A stretch of DNA of 64,000 nucleotides, from assembly GCA_934777505.1 (NCBI GenBank), contig CAKVNM010000001.1, positions 248,001 to 312,000 on the forward strand. Reading direction: 5' to 3'. The position numbers were made by a program, and so were the translations under genes. Positions 47,511 to 55,282 of this stretch are shown piece after piece. The stretch is from an uncultured Clostridia bacterium (GTDB lineage: Bacteria > Bacillota > Clostridia > Christensenellales > UBA1242). The notes under the pieces were generated by a model. That model was not told where the DNA came from, did not search any database, and was given only the letters and a program-made list of their open reading frames with translations. The first letter of the stretch is position 1; each line of letters opens with the position of its first letter.

Positions 47511-48232
47511 TCGGTTGCTTTTTTCTTGCCAAATTTGTCTATGCTATCGTCTTTGTAATGCACCACAAGTTTTTTGTTATCATACACAGCAAGTGCAATT
47601 TTTTTGAGTTCCTTTTTGTCTGTGATATTCAACTTTTTTAGTAGCCATTCTTGCGAAAGTCCAGCGTTATTTAAACTCGACAACGACATCTTGCCGTCAA
47701 CAATCAAAATATTAGCAAGGTGCGCAGGCTTTGTGTTTAGACTTTTTAGGTCATGGATTTCTACGGGAGCGAACTCGCCTTTGGGCATAACGGACAGTTT
47801 TCCACTCGGTTCAAAAATTGCGTACGCCACTTTGGTTATATCAAAATAGCCTTTTTCTCGAAGCATGGAAAGCAGGTCGTTTATGTCAATGTTTGCTCTG
47901 CAAACTTGCTTGTAGTTTATCTTGCCTTCGTAAACAAGCGTTGTTGGCTTGCCTTTTAAAACACGCTTTAAAAATATTGCTTTTCTACCCAAGAACGCAA
48001 CCAGTAGTGCTAAAAGAAAAAATATTGTCATTGCGATTAGATAGTAGTAAAACGGCTCGGTCAATGTTGACATCTCCGCCGAAATTGAACCAAGTGAAAT
48101 TCCAACCGTGTAATCAATAAATTCCAGTTGTGCAATCTGTTTTTTTCCAAGAATTTTGGAAATGATAAACAAATATACGAACGAAGTCACGGAATTTATT
48201 AGTATCCAAACAATAGGTTTTAATCCAAACAT
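47507..48232 (-). CDS. DUF421 family membrane protein (YetF/YcaP-like)
   Basis: A 241-residue protein with three N-terminal membrane helices (about 5-80) and a soluble C-terminal DUF421 domain. Family features are LGKKQIAQLEFIDYTVGISLGSISAEM, then GKPTTLVYEGKINYKQVCRANI, NDLLSMLREKGYFDITKVAYAIFEPSGKLSV (quoted in parts). B. subtilis YetF-type proteins contribute to spore membrane scramblase functions. It may relate to sporulation here, but that is inference. The stop overlaps the convergent GtrA-like gene. Confidence 0.9.
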   Translation of the reverse strand: MFGLKPIVWILINSVTSFVYLFIISKILGKKQIAQLEFIDYTVGISLGSISAEMSTLTEPFYYYLIAMTIFFLLALLVAFLGRKAIFLKRVLKGKPTTLVYEGKINYKQVCRANIDINDLLSMLREKGYFDITKVAYAIFEPSGKLSVMPKGEFAPVEIHDLKSLNTKPAHLANILIVDGKMSLSSLNNAGLSQEWLLKKLNITDKKELKKIALAVYDNKKLVVHYKDDSIDKFGKKKATD

Positions 48233-48335
48233 TTTTTAAGTTCTCTTTGCAATTTTATTACTAATTATTCTCTCAAAAAAAGTTTGTTATGCCTAATTTT
48301 TTTGAAGAATCACTACTTTTTTGCATTTTTTATTA

Positions 48336-48362
48336 AAAAAACAGCCATTTTGACCGTTTTTT
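48336..48362 (-). terminator. Terminator of the DUF3592-like gene
   Basis: AAACGGTC / GGCTGTTT stem including G-U pairs, minus-strand T7. Confidence 0.55.
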
Positions 48363-48416
48363 TTGAATTTTTAAGTTTAAAGCATATTTTCTTTACTACA
48401 ACTTATTAAGTCCACA

Positions 48417-48941
48417 CTATTCGTTTTTAGCACCGCAGTGAGAGCAAATTTTGCCGTTAATTTCCGCACCACAATACAAGCATTTTTGTTTTGATTGGTC
48501 TTGATTTGTAACGACTCCATTTGGAACGATTGCCGACCTACTGCCCTTATACTTAATCTTAAATTTTCCAGATTGCTCAAATTTTTCAACTTCTTCAAAA
48601 GTGAAAACTTCGCTCGACACATTGCTAATAAGTTCGCCTTTGTCGTTTGTAAAGTTGTATACAACCTTGAAAAGCGGAACATTATTCATTGCACCCATTC
48701 CCTTTTTTGAAACATAAGTTGCAACAGTTTCTTTGCCATTTTTTAAAATTTGCTTGTCAATTATTCTTAAAGCCAGATTTCTAATTCCGCACGCCAGCCC
48801 AGCAAAGCCAATTAGCACAAAAATAATCAAAAACCACTTGTTTTCAACTTCTGGACTAAAAAGAAATATGAATGGAATCCCACCAAACAGCAATCCCCAA
48901 ATAATAAAAAATATGTAGTTAAAGTTTTTGTAAAATTTCAT
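48417..48941 (-). CDS. Membrane protein with DUF3592-like domain and C-terminal zinc ribbon
   Basis: A 174-residue protein. Two membrane helices at about 8-28 and 36-58 are followed by a beta-rich domain (about 70-135, KETVATYVSKKG, FKVVYNFTNDKGEL, FKIKYKGSRSAIVPNG) that resembles DUF3592. A short zinc ribbon, CLYCGAEINGKICSHCGAK, ends it. Function unknown. It has a GGGAGAG site and no partner gene nearby. The zinc ribbon is also seen in the small membrane protein at 63 kb. Confidence 0.75.
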   Translation of the reverse strand: MKFYKNFNYIFFIIWGLLFGGIPFIFLFSPEVENKWFLIIFVLIGFAGLACGIRNLALRIIDKQILKNGKETVATYVSKKGMGAMNNVPLFKVVYNFTNDKGELISNVSSEVFTFEEVEKFEQSGKFKIKYKGSRSAIVPNGVVTNQDQSKQKCLYCGAEINGKICSHCGAKNE

Positions 48942-49340
48942 ATTCTCTCCCGATATTTTTATTCAATATTATCTACTTTTGCAATAAATATAATACAAGA
49001 CACTAATAAAATATTAACATTAATTTTCAAATCGTTAACAATCAAAACAACTAATATAAATCTATCGCAAAAATTATAAGTTGTGTTCTTGTTTCCAAAT
49101 CCAATTTTATTATATTACACTTTAACATTTTTACAAAATCAAACAAAGTGCATACATAGAATTTTACTGCACTGAGTAACGAAATATTTAATTAGGTTGA
49201 AAATTATAAATCCCTATTTTTAACTTTTTTAGAATAACACTTTCCTAACTATTTTTAATATGGTTGCTAACTTTTATATATGCTTTCCAGCAGAAATTCA
49301 ATGAAAATACTGTTTTATTAAGAAAAATACTAAAAAACAA
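48942..49340. other. AT-rich intergenic region
   Basis: About 400 bases between the DUF3592-like gene and the hisS terminator. No gene, tRNA or clear structured element was found. Confidence 0.5.
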
Positions 49341-49372
49341 TAAAAAACACTGAATTTTTCAGTGTTTTTCGT
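49341..49372 (-). terminator. Terminator of hisS
   Basis: AACACTGAA / TTCAGTGTT stem (49347-49367) with A/T runs. Confidence 0.85.
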
Positions 49373-49394
49373 TATTTTGCAAATTTTTTAAAAA

Positions 49395-50651
49395 TTATAG
49401 TTCGCCATTATCGTTAAAGATTTCAACAAATTGAGTGTAGCCAAAAGTGCTGAGTTGTTCCTTTTGGAATTTAACATTTTTGTTTCTTGGAGAAATCATA
49501 ACAATTTTTCCGCTAGCACGAAGTTCGTTTGCTCTTTTGATTGTGCGTTCAAGTTTTTCGGCGTCAACATCTTTACTGATTAAAACAGCAATCTTTTCTT
49601 CGTTCGCAAGTGGAAGCAAATTATTTTCTTTGATAACGGAGATAATTCTCTCGAATCCAATCGAAAATCCGCAAGCGGTTGTTTCCTTTCCAGAATATTT
49701 GCCAATCATTTTGTCATATCTTCCGCCACCAGCAACAGATGCGTGATAGTTACTAAGTTCAATCTCGAAAATTGGGCCAGTGTAGTAAGACATACCCCTA
49801 ACCAAAGTTGGGTCAAACACAACCTTGCAGTCCTTTGAAACGATAGCCGATGCGCAACCAATAATCTTGTTTAAGTTGTCGATTGTGGATTCTTCAATAA
49901 AGCCGTCTGTTTTGCCTTTCAAAAATTCCTTGCAATCAATATTTTCGCAAGCGTCTGCAAACATACTGCAATATTTATCAACATCGGCAGGATTAAGTCC
50001 AAATTCTAGGAGTGAATTTTTAACGCCGTCCAAACCAATTTTGTCCATTTTGTCCAAAATAATATAAACAGTGTCGAGTTGGTCTTCTGGGAAGTTACAC
50101 GATAGAGCCATTGCTTTTAGAATATTTCTGTCGTTTACTCTAACTTTTAATTCCTTGATGCCAAGTTCGTTAAGCATATTGCAGGTTGCTGTGATAAGTT
50201 CGATTTCTGCCAAACTACTGCTATCGCCTAAAATATCAATATCGCATTGAGTAAATTGTCTAAATCTACCCTTTTGTGGTCTGTCTGCTCTAAACGATTC
50301 GCCGATTTGTAGTGACTTGAAAGGAAGTGGCAAATTTTCACCATTGTTTGCATAAAATCTTGCAAGTGGAACTGTTAGGTCATATCTTAGTCCGCTATCG
50401 CAAAGGTCGTCTTTGTTTTCTGCCTTGGCAAGTTTTTCGCCCCTTTTCAAAATCTTAAAAATCAAACTTTCGTTTTCGCCACCTTGCTTGTTTGTCAAGT
50501 TTTCGATATGTTCGATTAGTGGCGTGCTGATAAGCATAAATCCAAACTTTTTGTATGTATCTTTAATTTTTCTTAGTGCATATTCCCTGATAGCCATGTC
50601 GTTTGGCATTTGTTCAGGCATACCCTTTACTGGTGTTTTAATAAATTCCAT
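49395..50651 (-). CDS. hisS: Histidyl-tRNA synthetase
   Basis: A 418-residue class IIa enzyme charging tRNA-His. It begins MEFIKTPVKGMPEQMP, with DLTVPLARFYANN (about 80), motif 2 GESFRADRPQKGRFRQFTQCDIDILG (quoted as landmarks), the His-specific ARGMSYYTGPIFE-type segment VRGMSYYTGPIFEI, motif 3 GGGRYDKMIGKY ... ACGFSIGFER, and a C-terminal anticodon domain. The start is the ATG at 50651 after GGAG. A TTGACA-N17-TAAATT promoter lies about 100 nt upstream. No T-box was found. Confidence 0.96.
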   Translation of the reverse strand: MEFIKTPVKGMPEQMPNDMAIREYALRKIKDTYKKFGFMLISTPLIEHIENLTNKQGGENESLIFKILKRGEKLAKAENKDDLCDSGLRYDLTVPLARFYANNGENLPLPFKSLQIGESFRADRPQKGRFRQFTQCDIDILGDSSSLAEIELITATCNMLNELGIKELKVRVNDRNILKAMALSCNFPEDQLDTVYIILDKMDKIGLDGVKNSLLEFGLNPADVDKYCSMFADACENIDCKEFLKGKTDGFIEESTIDNLNKIIGCASAIVSKDCKVVFDPTLVRGMSYYTGPIFEIELSNYHASVAGGGRYDKMIGKYSGKETTACGFSIGFERIISVIKENNLLPLANEEKIAVLISKDVDAEKLERTIKRANELRASGKIVMISPRNKNVKFQKEQLSTFGYTQFVEIFNDNGEL

Positions 50652-50830
50652 TCGTTCTCCTTGTTCGCCTATCAAAAGGCATTTGTAGCAAAATTAGAAA
50701 GTTTATTATCAAATAATCTGCTCCAAGTTTGCTATATTTTTTAATAAAAATAATTTAGCAAAATTAGTGAATTTTGTCAAGCAAATAAAACTGCTTGTGA
50801 TTGCGTTGATAACTTTATAATTTAGGGGTA

Positions 50831-50859
50831 TTGACTTTTATTGCTCTGTTTGATATAAT
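50831..50859 (+). promoter_or_regulatory. Promoter of MKKIYIV-family gene 1
   Basis: TTGACT (50831-50836), 17 nt, TATAAT (50854-50859). Nearly identical to the promoter at 51663-51691. Confidence 0.8.
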
Positions 50860-50892
50860 ATGGTCGTAAAATTTTTACAAGGAGATTTTTAC

Positions 50893-51441
50893 ATGAAAAA
50901 AATTTATATAGTAAGAGATACAGCAAGTGAATATTACTTTGCAGATAAAAAATCAGCATTAAGATTTAAAGAAATGAGCAGTTCACGAACATTAAAAGAA
51001 CAAACTCTTTATGAAACTTTTGATGATTACAAAGGCTCTCAAAAAGATTATCAAAAAGAATTACTTTTCGCTATCAAAGAAACAAAAGAACAAATTGACA
51101 AATTTAAATCAGGTTACTTAGAAATTCGCCCAGAAAAAGCAAAAACTGAATATAGAACATACATTGTTTATTCCAAGGATATTGAAACAATCTTGAAAGA
51201 CAAAAAATTGCCAGAACTTGTTTACTACTACGAAGCACCTAGTTTTGAAACAGTTAAAAGTGACTTTACAACAAAAGAGTTTGAAAAGCAATATCTTGAC
51301 ACCTACACTACTGCTTGCAAAAAAGCATTAATGAAATATGAAGAACTAAAAACAAAACTCAAAGATTATAAAGCCGAACTTAAACAGTTACACAATGAAA
51401 AGCCTAACAAATCCGCAAGTGAAAATGCAGATATTCAATAA
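50893..51441 (+). CDS. Unrecognised MKK(I/V)YIV-family protein, member 1
   Basis: Function not known. The start is the ATG at 50893 (MKKIYIVRDTASEYYFADKK) after AAGGAG at 50879-50884. The 182-residue soluble protein begins with a short beta/alpha domain (YIV...YYFADKKSALRFKEM) in which the DxxxAxxFxxM pattern recurs in two neighbours. A central helix follows (FAIKETKEQIDKFKSGYLEI), and the C-terminal coiled-coil is Lys/Glu-rich (ALMKYEELKTKLKDYKAELK). Promoter, leader, gene and terminator are duplicated as a block at 51.66-52.3 kb. Confidence 0.75.
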   Translation: MKKIYIVRDTASEYYFADKKSALRFKEMSSSRTLKEQTLYETFDDYKGSQKDYQKELLFAIKETKEQIDKFKSGYLEIRPEKAKTEYRTYIVYSKDIETILKDKKLPELVYYYEAPSFETVKSDFTTKEFEKQYLDTYTTACKKALMKYEELKTKLKDYKAELKQLHNEKPNKSASENADIQ

Positions 51442-51462
51442 CATTTTGTAAATAAAAAACAA

Positions 51463-51490
51463 AAAAGACTGAAAAAATCGGTCTTTTTTT
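51463..51490 (+). terminator. Terminator of MKKIYIV-family gene 1
   Basis: AAGACTG / CGGTCTT stem with an A6 loop and T7. Confidence 0.8.
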
Positions 51491-51662
51491 ATGTTTTTAT
51501 TGATATTTTTTTAAAAAATTAGCATTTTATTAAAAAATATTAGTTTTACAAATTGCAATTTTATATTGATTAAAAGGTGCATTTCGTGCAATGAGTTTAT
51601 ATTTTTTTTGTCTAAATCTTCGCCTTAACCATTAATCAAAAATGTTGCAAAAACTTTTGATA

Positions 51663-51691
51663 TTGACTTTTATTGCCCTTTTTGATATAAT
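51663..51691 (+). promoter_or_regulatory. Promoter of MKKVYIV-family gene 2
   Basis: TTGACT (51663-51668), 17 nt, TATAAT (51686-51691). Confidence 0.8.
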
Positions 51692-51723
51692 GTAGGTATA
51701 AATTTTTATAAGGAGAATTTAAC

Positions 51724-52254
51724 ATGAAAAAAGTTTACATTGTATATGGCGATGGCGAGTATTACTTTTTCGATAAAGAATCAGCATATAAATTTAAAGA
51801 TATGCAAGAAGGTATGCGAATTGAAGAAAGCGTAGTATACGAAAACTTGGAAGATTATAAAAATTATAGAAAAGAAACTTATCAAAAAATGTTACAATCT
51901 GCCATTAAAAAGACAGAACAATATCTTGACGAGTTTAAATCAGGTTACCTACAAATTTGGCAAGAAAAATATTATATCTATTCAAAAGATATTGAATATG
52001 TTTTGACAAACAAACAGTTACCAAAAGAAGTTTTTTATAATGAACGCTGGGGCGGAACCGAAATCTCAGTTACAGTAAAACAAACAAAGGAGTTTAAGGC
52101 GCAATATCTTGATACCTTTATTAACCTTTGCAAAGAAGAATTGATGAATTATAAGAAACTAAAAAACGACCTAGAAAACTACAAAGCAGAACTTGAACAA
52201 CTACAAAATGAAAAAATAGAAAGTTCTACAAACGAAAACACAGATGTTCAATAA
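51724..52254 (+). CDS. Unrecognised MKK(I/V)YIV-family protein, member 2
   Basis: A 176-residue paralogue of the protein at 50893. Shared features are MKKVYIVYGDGEYYFFDKES, AYKFKDMQEG, a YENLEDYKNY segment, LDEFKSGYLQIWQEK, YIYSKDIEYVL, KEFKAQYLDTFINLCKEELM and a C-terminal Lys/Glu coiled coil. Both end Asp-(I/V)-Gln. AAGGAG at 51710-51715 sets the start. The upstream promoter and downstream terminator also match those of member 1, so this is a recent duplication of a whole transcription unit. Function unknown. Confidence 0.75.
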   Translation: MKKVYIVYGDGEYYFFDKESAYKFKDMQEGMRIEESVVYENLEDYKNYRKETYQKMLQSAIKKTEQYLDEFKSGYLQIWQEKYYIYSKDIEYVLTNKQLPKEVFYNERWGGTEISVTVKQTKEFKAQYLDTFINLCKEELMNYKKLKNDLENYKAELEQLQNEKIESSTNENTDVQ

Positions 52255-52275
52255 CATTTTTTAAATTAAAACTAA

Positions 52276-52303
52276 AAAGACTTGAAAAAATCGGTCTTTT
52301 TTT
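52276..52303 (+). terminator. Terminator of MKKVYIV-family gene 2
   Basis: AAGACTTG / CGGTCTT stem with A-rich loop and T-run. Confidence 0.75.
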
Positions 52304-52488
52304 TACAGTGATTTTTACTGTGTTGTTATATTGGTTTTGATTTACACTTGCATGGAGAAGATAAAAATTTTAAACTTGACCTAAACTAATGTTTTAGATA
52401 TTTAAGCACTGTGGTTGATTGCGTAAAAACGGAATATAGAAAATACACCTTAACAAGTTTTGAATCATATTTGTATTTAAATTATTAA

Positions 52489-52854
52489 AAAAACAGCACA
52501 ATAGATTTTAAGCATATACTACGCTCACCTGCAATTTTTATGGACGAAGTTTTACTAAACCACATTTTGCCTGACCACAATATATCGCCTACGCAAATGC
52601 TATCGCAAGAACTGGATTTAGGATATAACAGAATGATTGCCGTTGACCACGATTTTTTGCAATCTTTGAAAGATAACAAATTGACGAGTCATGTTTTTAC
52701 AAAACACATAAATATAATTCAGGGCGACAAAGACGATTATGTTGACATATTAAAAAATAAGCAATTTTATCAGTCTAACTTTTTGAACTACAATGTGCAT
52801 ACAAAAAAAATTTTACTAATTAATTTTGAAATTTACAATTATAAAAATTATTAA
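52489..52854 (+). pseudogene. Alpha/beta-hydrolase remnant (C-terminal part)
   Basis: The frame reads FKHILRSPAIFMDEVLLNHI, then QELDLGYNRMIAVDHDFLQ and KHINIIQGDKDDYVDILKNK. The RSPA segment, a lid-like region and the strand-turn INIIQGDKDDYVD (with Asp before the catalytic His region) resemble the C-terminal half of alpha/beta hydrolases. The N-terminal half with the nucleophile elbow is missing and no promoter or ribosome binding site is present. An intact downstream half cannot fold alone, so a decayed gene is most likely. Confidence 0.55.
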
Positions 52855-52869
52855 AAGAAATTAATTAAG

Positions 52870-53003
52870 ATTCGTTTTCACAATCTAAGACACACTTGCG
52901 CAAGTATAATGCTGAAAAATAGTGTTTCTATGAAGCAGTTACAAGGTGGCTTGGTCATGCTGACTTCGGCACAATTTTTACAAATTCTATTAGACACTTA
53001 TGA
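52870..53003 (+). pseudogene. Frameshifted tyrosine recombinase (integrase) C-terminal remnant
   Basis: Frame 1 reads IRFHNLRHTCASIMLKNSVS then MKQLQ. After a one-base shift near 52945, the next frame reads WLGHADFGTIFTNSIRHL. Together these match the catalytic C-terminus of tyrosine recombinases: HxLRHT box (His, Arg) and LGH box. The catalytic Tyr region appears lost (NSIRHL followed by TGA) and the N-terminal 80 percent is missing. It ends 40 nt from the 3' end of tRNA-Lys, a typical integration target, so this is the trace of an integrated element. Confidence 0.75.
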
Positions 53004-53011
53004 AATTTGGA

Positions 53012-53038
53012 CATTAAAAAAGCCTTTTAAATAAAGGC
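53012..53038 (-). terminator. Terminator of tRNA-Lys
   Basis: AAGCCTTTATTTAAAAGGCTT on the minus strand followed by T-run. Confidence 0.8.
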
Positions 53039-53043
53039 TTCAA

Positions 53044-53119
53044 TGGTGGTCCCTCAGGGGCTCGAACCCTGGACCCACTGATTAAGAGTCAGTTGCTCTA
53101 CCAACTGAGCTAAGGGACC
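53044..53119 (-). tRNA. tRNA-Lys (anticodon CTT)
   Basis: 76 nt including CCA. Acceptor GGTCCCT/AGGGACC, anticodon loop ACTCTTAAT, T-arm AGGGTTCGAGCCCCT. It has its own promoter and terminator and abuts the integrase remnant. Confidence 0.97.
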
Positions 53120-53139
53120 AAATTTTTATTGACTCAATT

Positions 53140-53168
53140 AGTATAATATTAAAAAAACAAAAAGTCAA
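53140..53168 (-). promoter_or_regulatory. Promoter of tRNA-Lys
   Basis: TTGACT (53163-53168), 17 nt, TATACT (53140-53145), about 20 nt before the tRNA. Confidence 0.8.
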
Positions 53169-53268
53169 TATTTTTGAATAATATTTTTAACATAATTTTG
53201 ATTGATTTATGCGGTCAAAAAAATTATAATATATGGAGTAATTTATAGTCAAAAATCAGGAGTTAAAA

Positions 53269-53781
53269 ATGGAATACAGAGATTTGTATGACGGAAACCG
53301 CATTCCAACGGGAGAAAAAATCGAAAAAAGCGAGCCTGTTCCAGCGGGAAGATTTTATGTTACCGTTGCCGTTTTTATGCAAAACAGTAAAAATGAATTT
53401 CTAATGCAAAGGCGTTCAAAAGACAAAGGCGGAAAATGGGCAACAACCGGCGGTCACCCAAAGAGTGGCGAAACAAGTTTGCAAGGTATCGTAACAGAAA
53501 TCAAGGAAGAACTTGGAATTGATGTCGACCCAAAAAATCTCATTTTCTATCACACGATAAAAACAAACAAGGACTTTGTTGACTTTTACTATCTTAATCA
53601 AGACTTTGACTTAAAAGATTTGACGCTTCAAAAAGAAGAAGTGCAAGACGCAAAATGGTTCACGATTGAGGAAATTGAAAATTTGATAAAGAAGGACGAC
53701 TTTTTCAAATCACACATTGACTATATTAAGAATTGTTTGGAATTTTTAAGCAAAAACAAAAAAATTGCCTGCTCAAATTAG
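53269..53781 (+). CDS. Nudix hydrolase
   Basis: A 170-residue Nudix protein. The box lies near 61-84: GGHPKSGETSLQGIVTEIKE then ELGI, which matches GX5EX7(R)EUXEEXGU except that the usual Arg is Thr. Upstream FYVTVAVFMQNSKNEFLMQR is the family strand. Nudix enzymes cleave nucleoside diphosphates linked to X; the substrate cannot be read here. It resembles a widespread clostridial group that begins MEYxDLYDxxxxxTGE. A promoter TTGATT-N17-TATAAT and an AGGAG site precede it. Confidence 0.9.
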   Translation: MEYRDLYDGNRIPTGEKIEKSEPVPAGRFYVTVAVFMQNSKNEFLMQRRSKDKGGKWATTGGHPKSGETSLQGIVTEIKEELGIDVDPKNLIFYHTIKTNKDFVDFYYLNQDFDLKDLTLQKEEVQDAKWFTIEEIENLIKKDDFFKSHIDYIKNCLEFLSKNKKIACSN

Positions 53782-53792
53782 CAAGCAATTTT
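53764..53792. terminator. Bidirectional terminator between Nudix and MKKVYIV-family gene 3
   Basis: ATTGCCTGCT / AGCAAGCAAT imperfect stem with A/T runs on both sides; overlaps the Nudix stop. Confidence 0.7.
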
Positions 53793-53793
53793 T

Positions 53794-54360
53794 TTAATCT
53801 TCAAGCATATCAAGTCGCTCTTCTCTGTTCGACTGTCTGCTATCTTTTTTGGTCTGTTTATCGATTAGTTCCAAAATCTTGTCGACACTCTCGCCGTTAG
53901 CAAGTTTTGTTAAAAGTGATTCGTAAAAGAAAAGTTTGTTAGACATATAGTTATATTTTTTTACAATCATGCCATAATCACCTTTCTCAAATTTGTGGAA
54001 TTGACCGTAGTTGTCTGTCCAGCCGTTGAAAGGAAATTTGCCTTCGCTAACAATCTTTTTCATTTCGACATAGTCGGTTTCATAAACTCCGTTGGCAAGT
54101 TTTAAAATACATATACCTTCTGCAACGCCCGACTTAATTCTCTTGCAAACACCATAAATTAAATCCACAATTTCCTTTTTTCTATCACGATTAAAGTACT
54201 CTGCACAATCAGCATACATACTCATTTCTTTAACAGCAAAACAATTGCCGTTATGCTTTTTATTTTGGATTCTTGCAAACGCAAAGGCTTCTTTCTTGCT
54301 CTCAAAAGCAACCCAATCATTAACAATTACTTGACTAAAAACTATGTAAACTTTTTTCAT
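53794..54360 (-). CDS. Unrecognised MKK(I/V)YIV-family protein, member 3 (divergent)
   Basis: A 188-residue protein that opens MKKVYIVFSQVIVNDWVAFES and continues KKEAFAFARIQNKKHNG, matching the beta strand and DKxxAxxFxxMQ segment of the proteins at 50893 and 51724. Later parts also follow the same plan: YFNRDRKKEIVDLIYGV helix, an ETDYVEMKKIVSEGKFP segment at the place of the others' YSKDIE segment, and a helical C-terminus. Similarity is weak beyond the first 50 residues, so homology is probable rather than certain. AAGGAG precedes the ATG. Confidence 0.7.
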   Translation of the reverse strand: MKKVYIVFSQVIVNDWVAFESKKEAFAFARIQNKKHNGNCFAVKEMSMYADCAEYFNRDRKKEIVDLIYGVCKRIKSGVAEGICILKLANGVYETDYVEMKKIVSEGKFPFNGWTDNYGQFHKFEKGDYGMIVKKYNYMSNKLFFYESLLTKLANGESVDKILELIDKQTKKDSRQSNREERLDMLED

Positions 54361-54436
54361 ATCATTCTCCTTAAAATCTTTATATCATTATATGCAAAAG
54401 ATGTCAATAGAACTCCAAAAATTTTACAAAAAGTTT

Positions 54437-55282
54437 TTACTTTATTGACTGGTGGATTGTAAAAAAGTTTTTCCAAGGATTTTTGGAAAGATACTTTGTT
54501 GCAAGCGAGATATCAAAAGCATTTGGAGCAAACTTTTCTAGGTCGTTCCACGAAATCGGCATAGAAACAGTTGCGGTTTTTCTAATCCTAACCGAGTACG
54601 GCATGACGCAAGTTGCACCCTTTTTATTCCTTAAATAATCAACAAAAATTTTGTGTTTGCGATTGACCTTCAAAGTGCTTGTTGTGAAAACTTCGCTCCA
54701 CTTTTCTTCCAACAGCAAGGCACACTTTTTAGCAAAGTTATTTACGCTTCTAAAACTCTTTGAGTCTTTGAGCGGGACATAAATATGATAACCTTTGCCA
54801 CCACTCGTTTTTAAAAAACTTTTGAGATTTAGGCTTTGCAAGATTTCCTTTAAATAAAGTACGCCGTGCCTTAGAACATCAAGCGATAATTTTTCGTCAG
54901 GGTCTAAGTCAAATATCAAAATATCGGGAGCGTTAATGCTATTTTGCAAACAGTTCCATGCATGAAATTCGATAGAGCCAAGTTGCACTTGATTTATAAA
55001 TTGTTCGATATTTTTTAAAAAAAAGTAGCAATTTTGCTGTTTTTTTGCTCCAAAAAACACTTTTTCAACATTTTCGTTTGGATTTGGGTGCTTTTTGAAA
55101 AATTTTTCACTAGGCTTTCCAGAGTGAAATCTTATAACACTAAGAAGCCTATTTTCAAAAAACGGCTTCATTTTTTTGTATGCCTTTTGATAATATTTTA
55201 CGATATCAAGTTTAGTAATTTTGCCATTTTCAAAAACAATTTTGTCGGGGTGAGTTATCTCTACATTACAAATTTTAGTCAT
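54437..55282 (-). CDS. ligD-pol: LigD polymerase (primase-polymerase) domain protein
   Basis: A 281-residue archaeo-eukaryotic primase-type polymerase of bacterial NHEJ that fills gaps at broken ends, preferring ribonucleotides in known homologues. Landmarks are NVEITHPDKIVFENGKITK, YYQKAYKKMKPF, the catalytic DLDPDE (about 124-129), TSGGKGYHIYVPL and FVDYLRNKKGAT. It is a separate protein rather than a domain of LigD. Its ATG overlaps the stop of the ligase gene by 8 nt, so the two are translationally coupled. Third gene of ku-ligase-polymerase. Confidence 0.93.
   Translation of the reverse strand: MTKICNVEITHPDKIVFENGKITKLDIVKYYQKAYKKMKPFFENRLLSVIRFHSGKPSEKFFKKHPNPNENVEKVFFGAKKQQNCYFFLKNIEQFINQVQLGSIEFHAWNCLQNSINAPDILIFDLDPDEKLSLDVLRHGVLYLKEILQSLNLKSFLKTSGGKGYHIYVPLKDSKSFRSVNNFAKKCALLLEEKWSEVFTTSTLKVNRKHKIFVDYLRNKKGATCVMPYSVRIRKTATVSMPISWNDLEKFAPNAFDISLATKYLSKNPWKNFFTIHQSIK

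Noticed and set aside
50652..50830. T-box upstream of hisS
   Set aside because: No T-box core sequence or terminator/antiterminator pair was found; the same applies to aspS and asnS.
52485..52679. Minus-strand 64-aa frame
   Set aside because: It is opposite the alpha/beta-hydrolase remnant and has no ribosome binding site.
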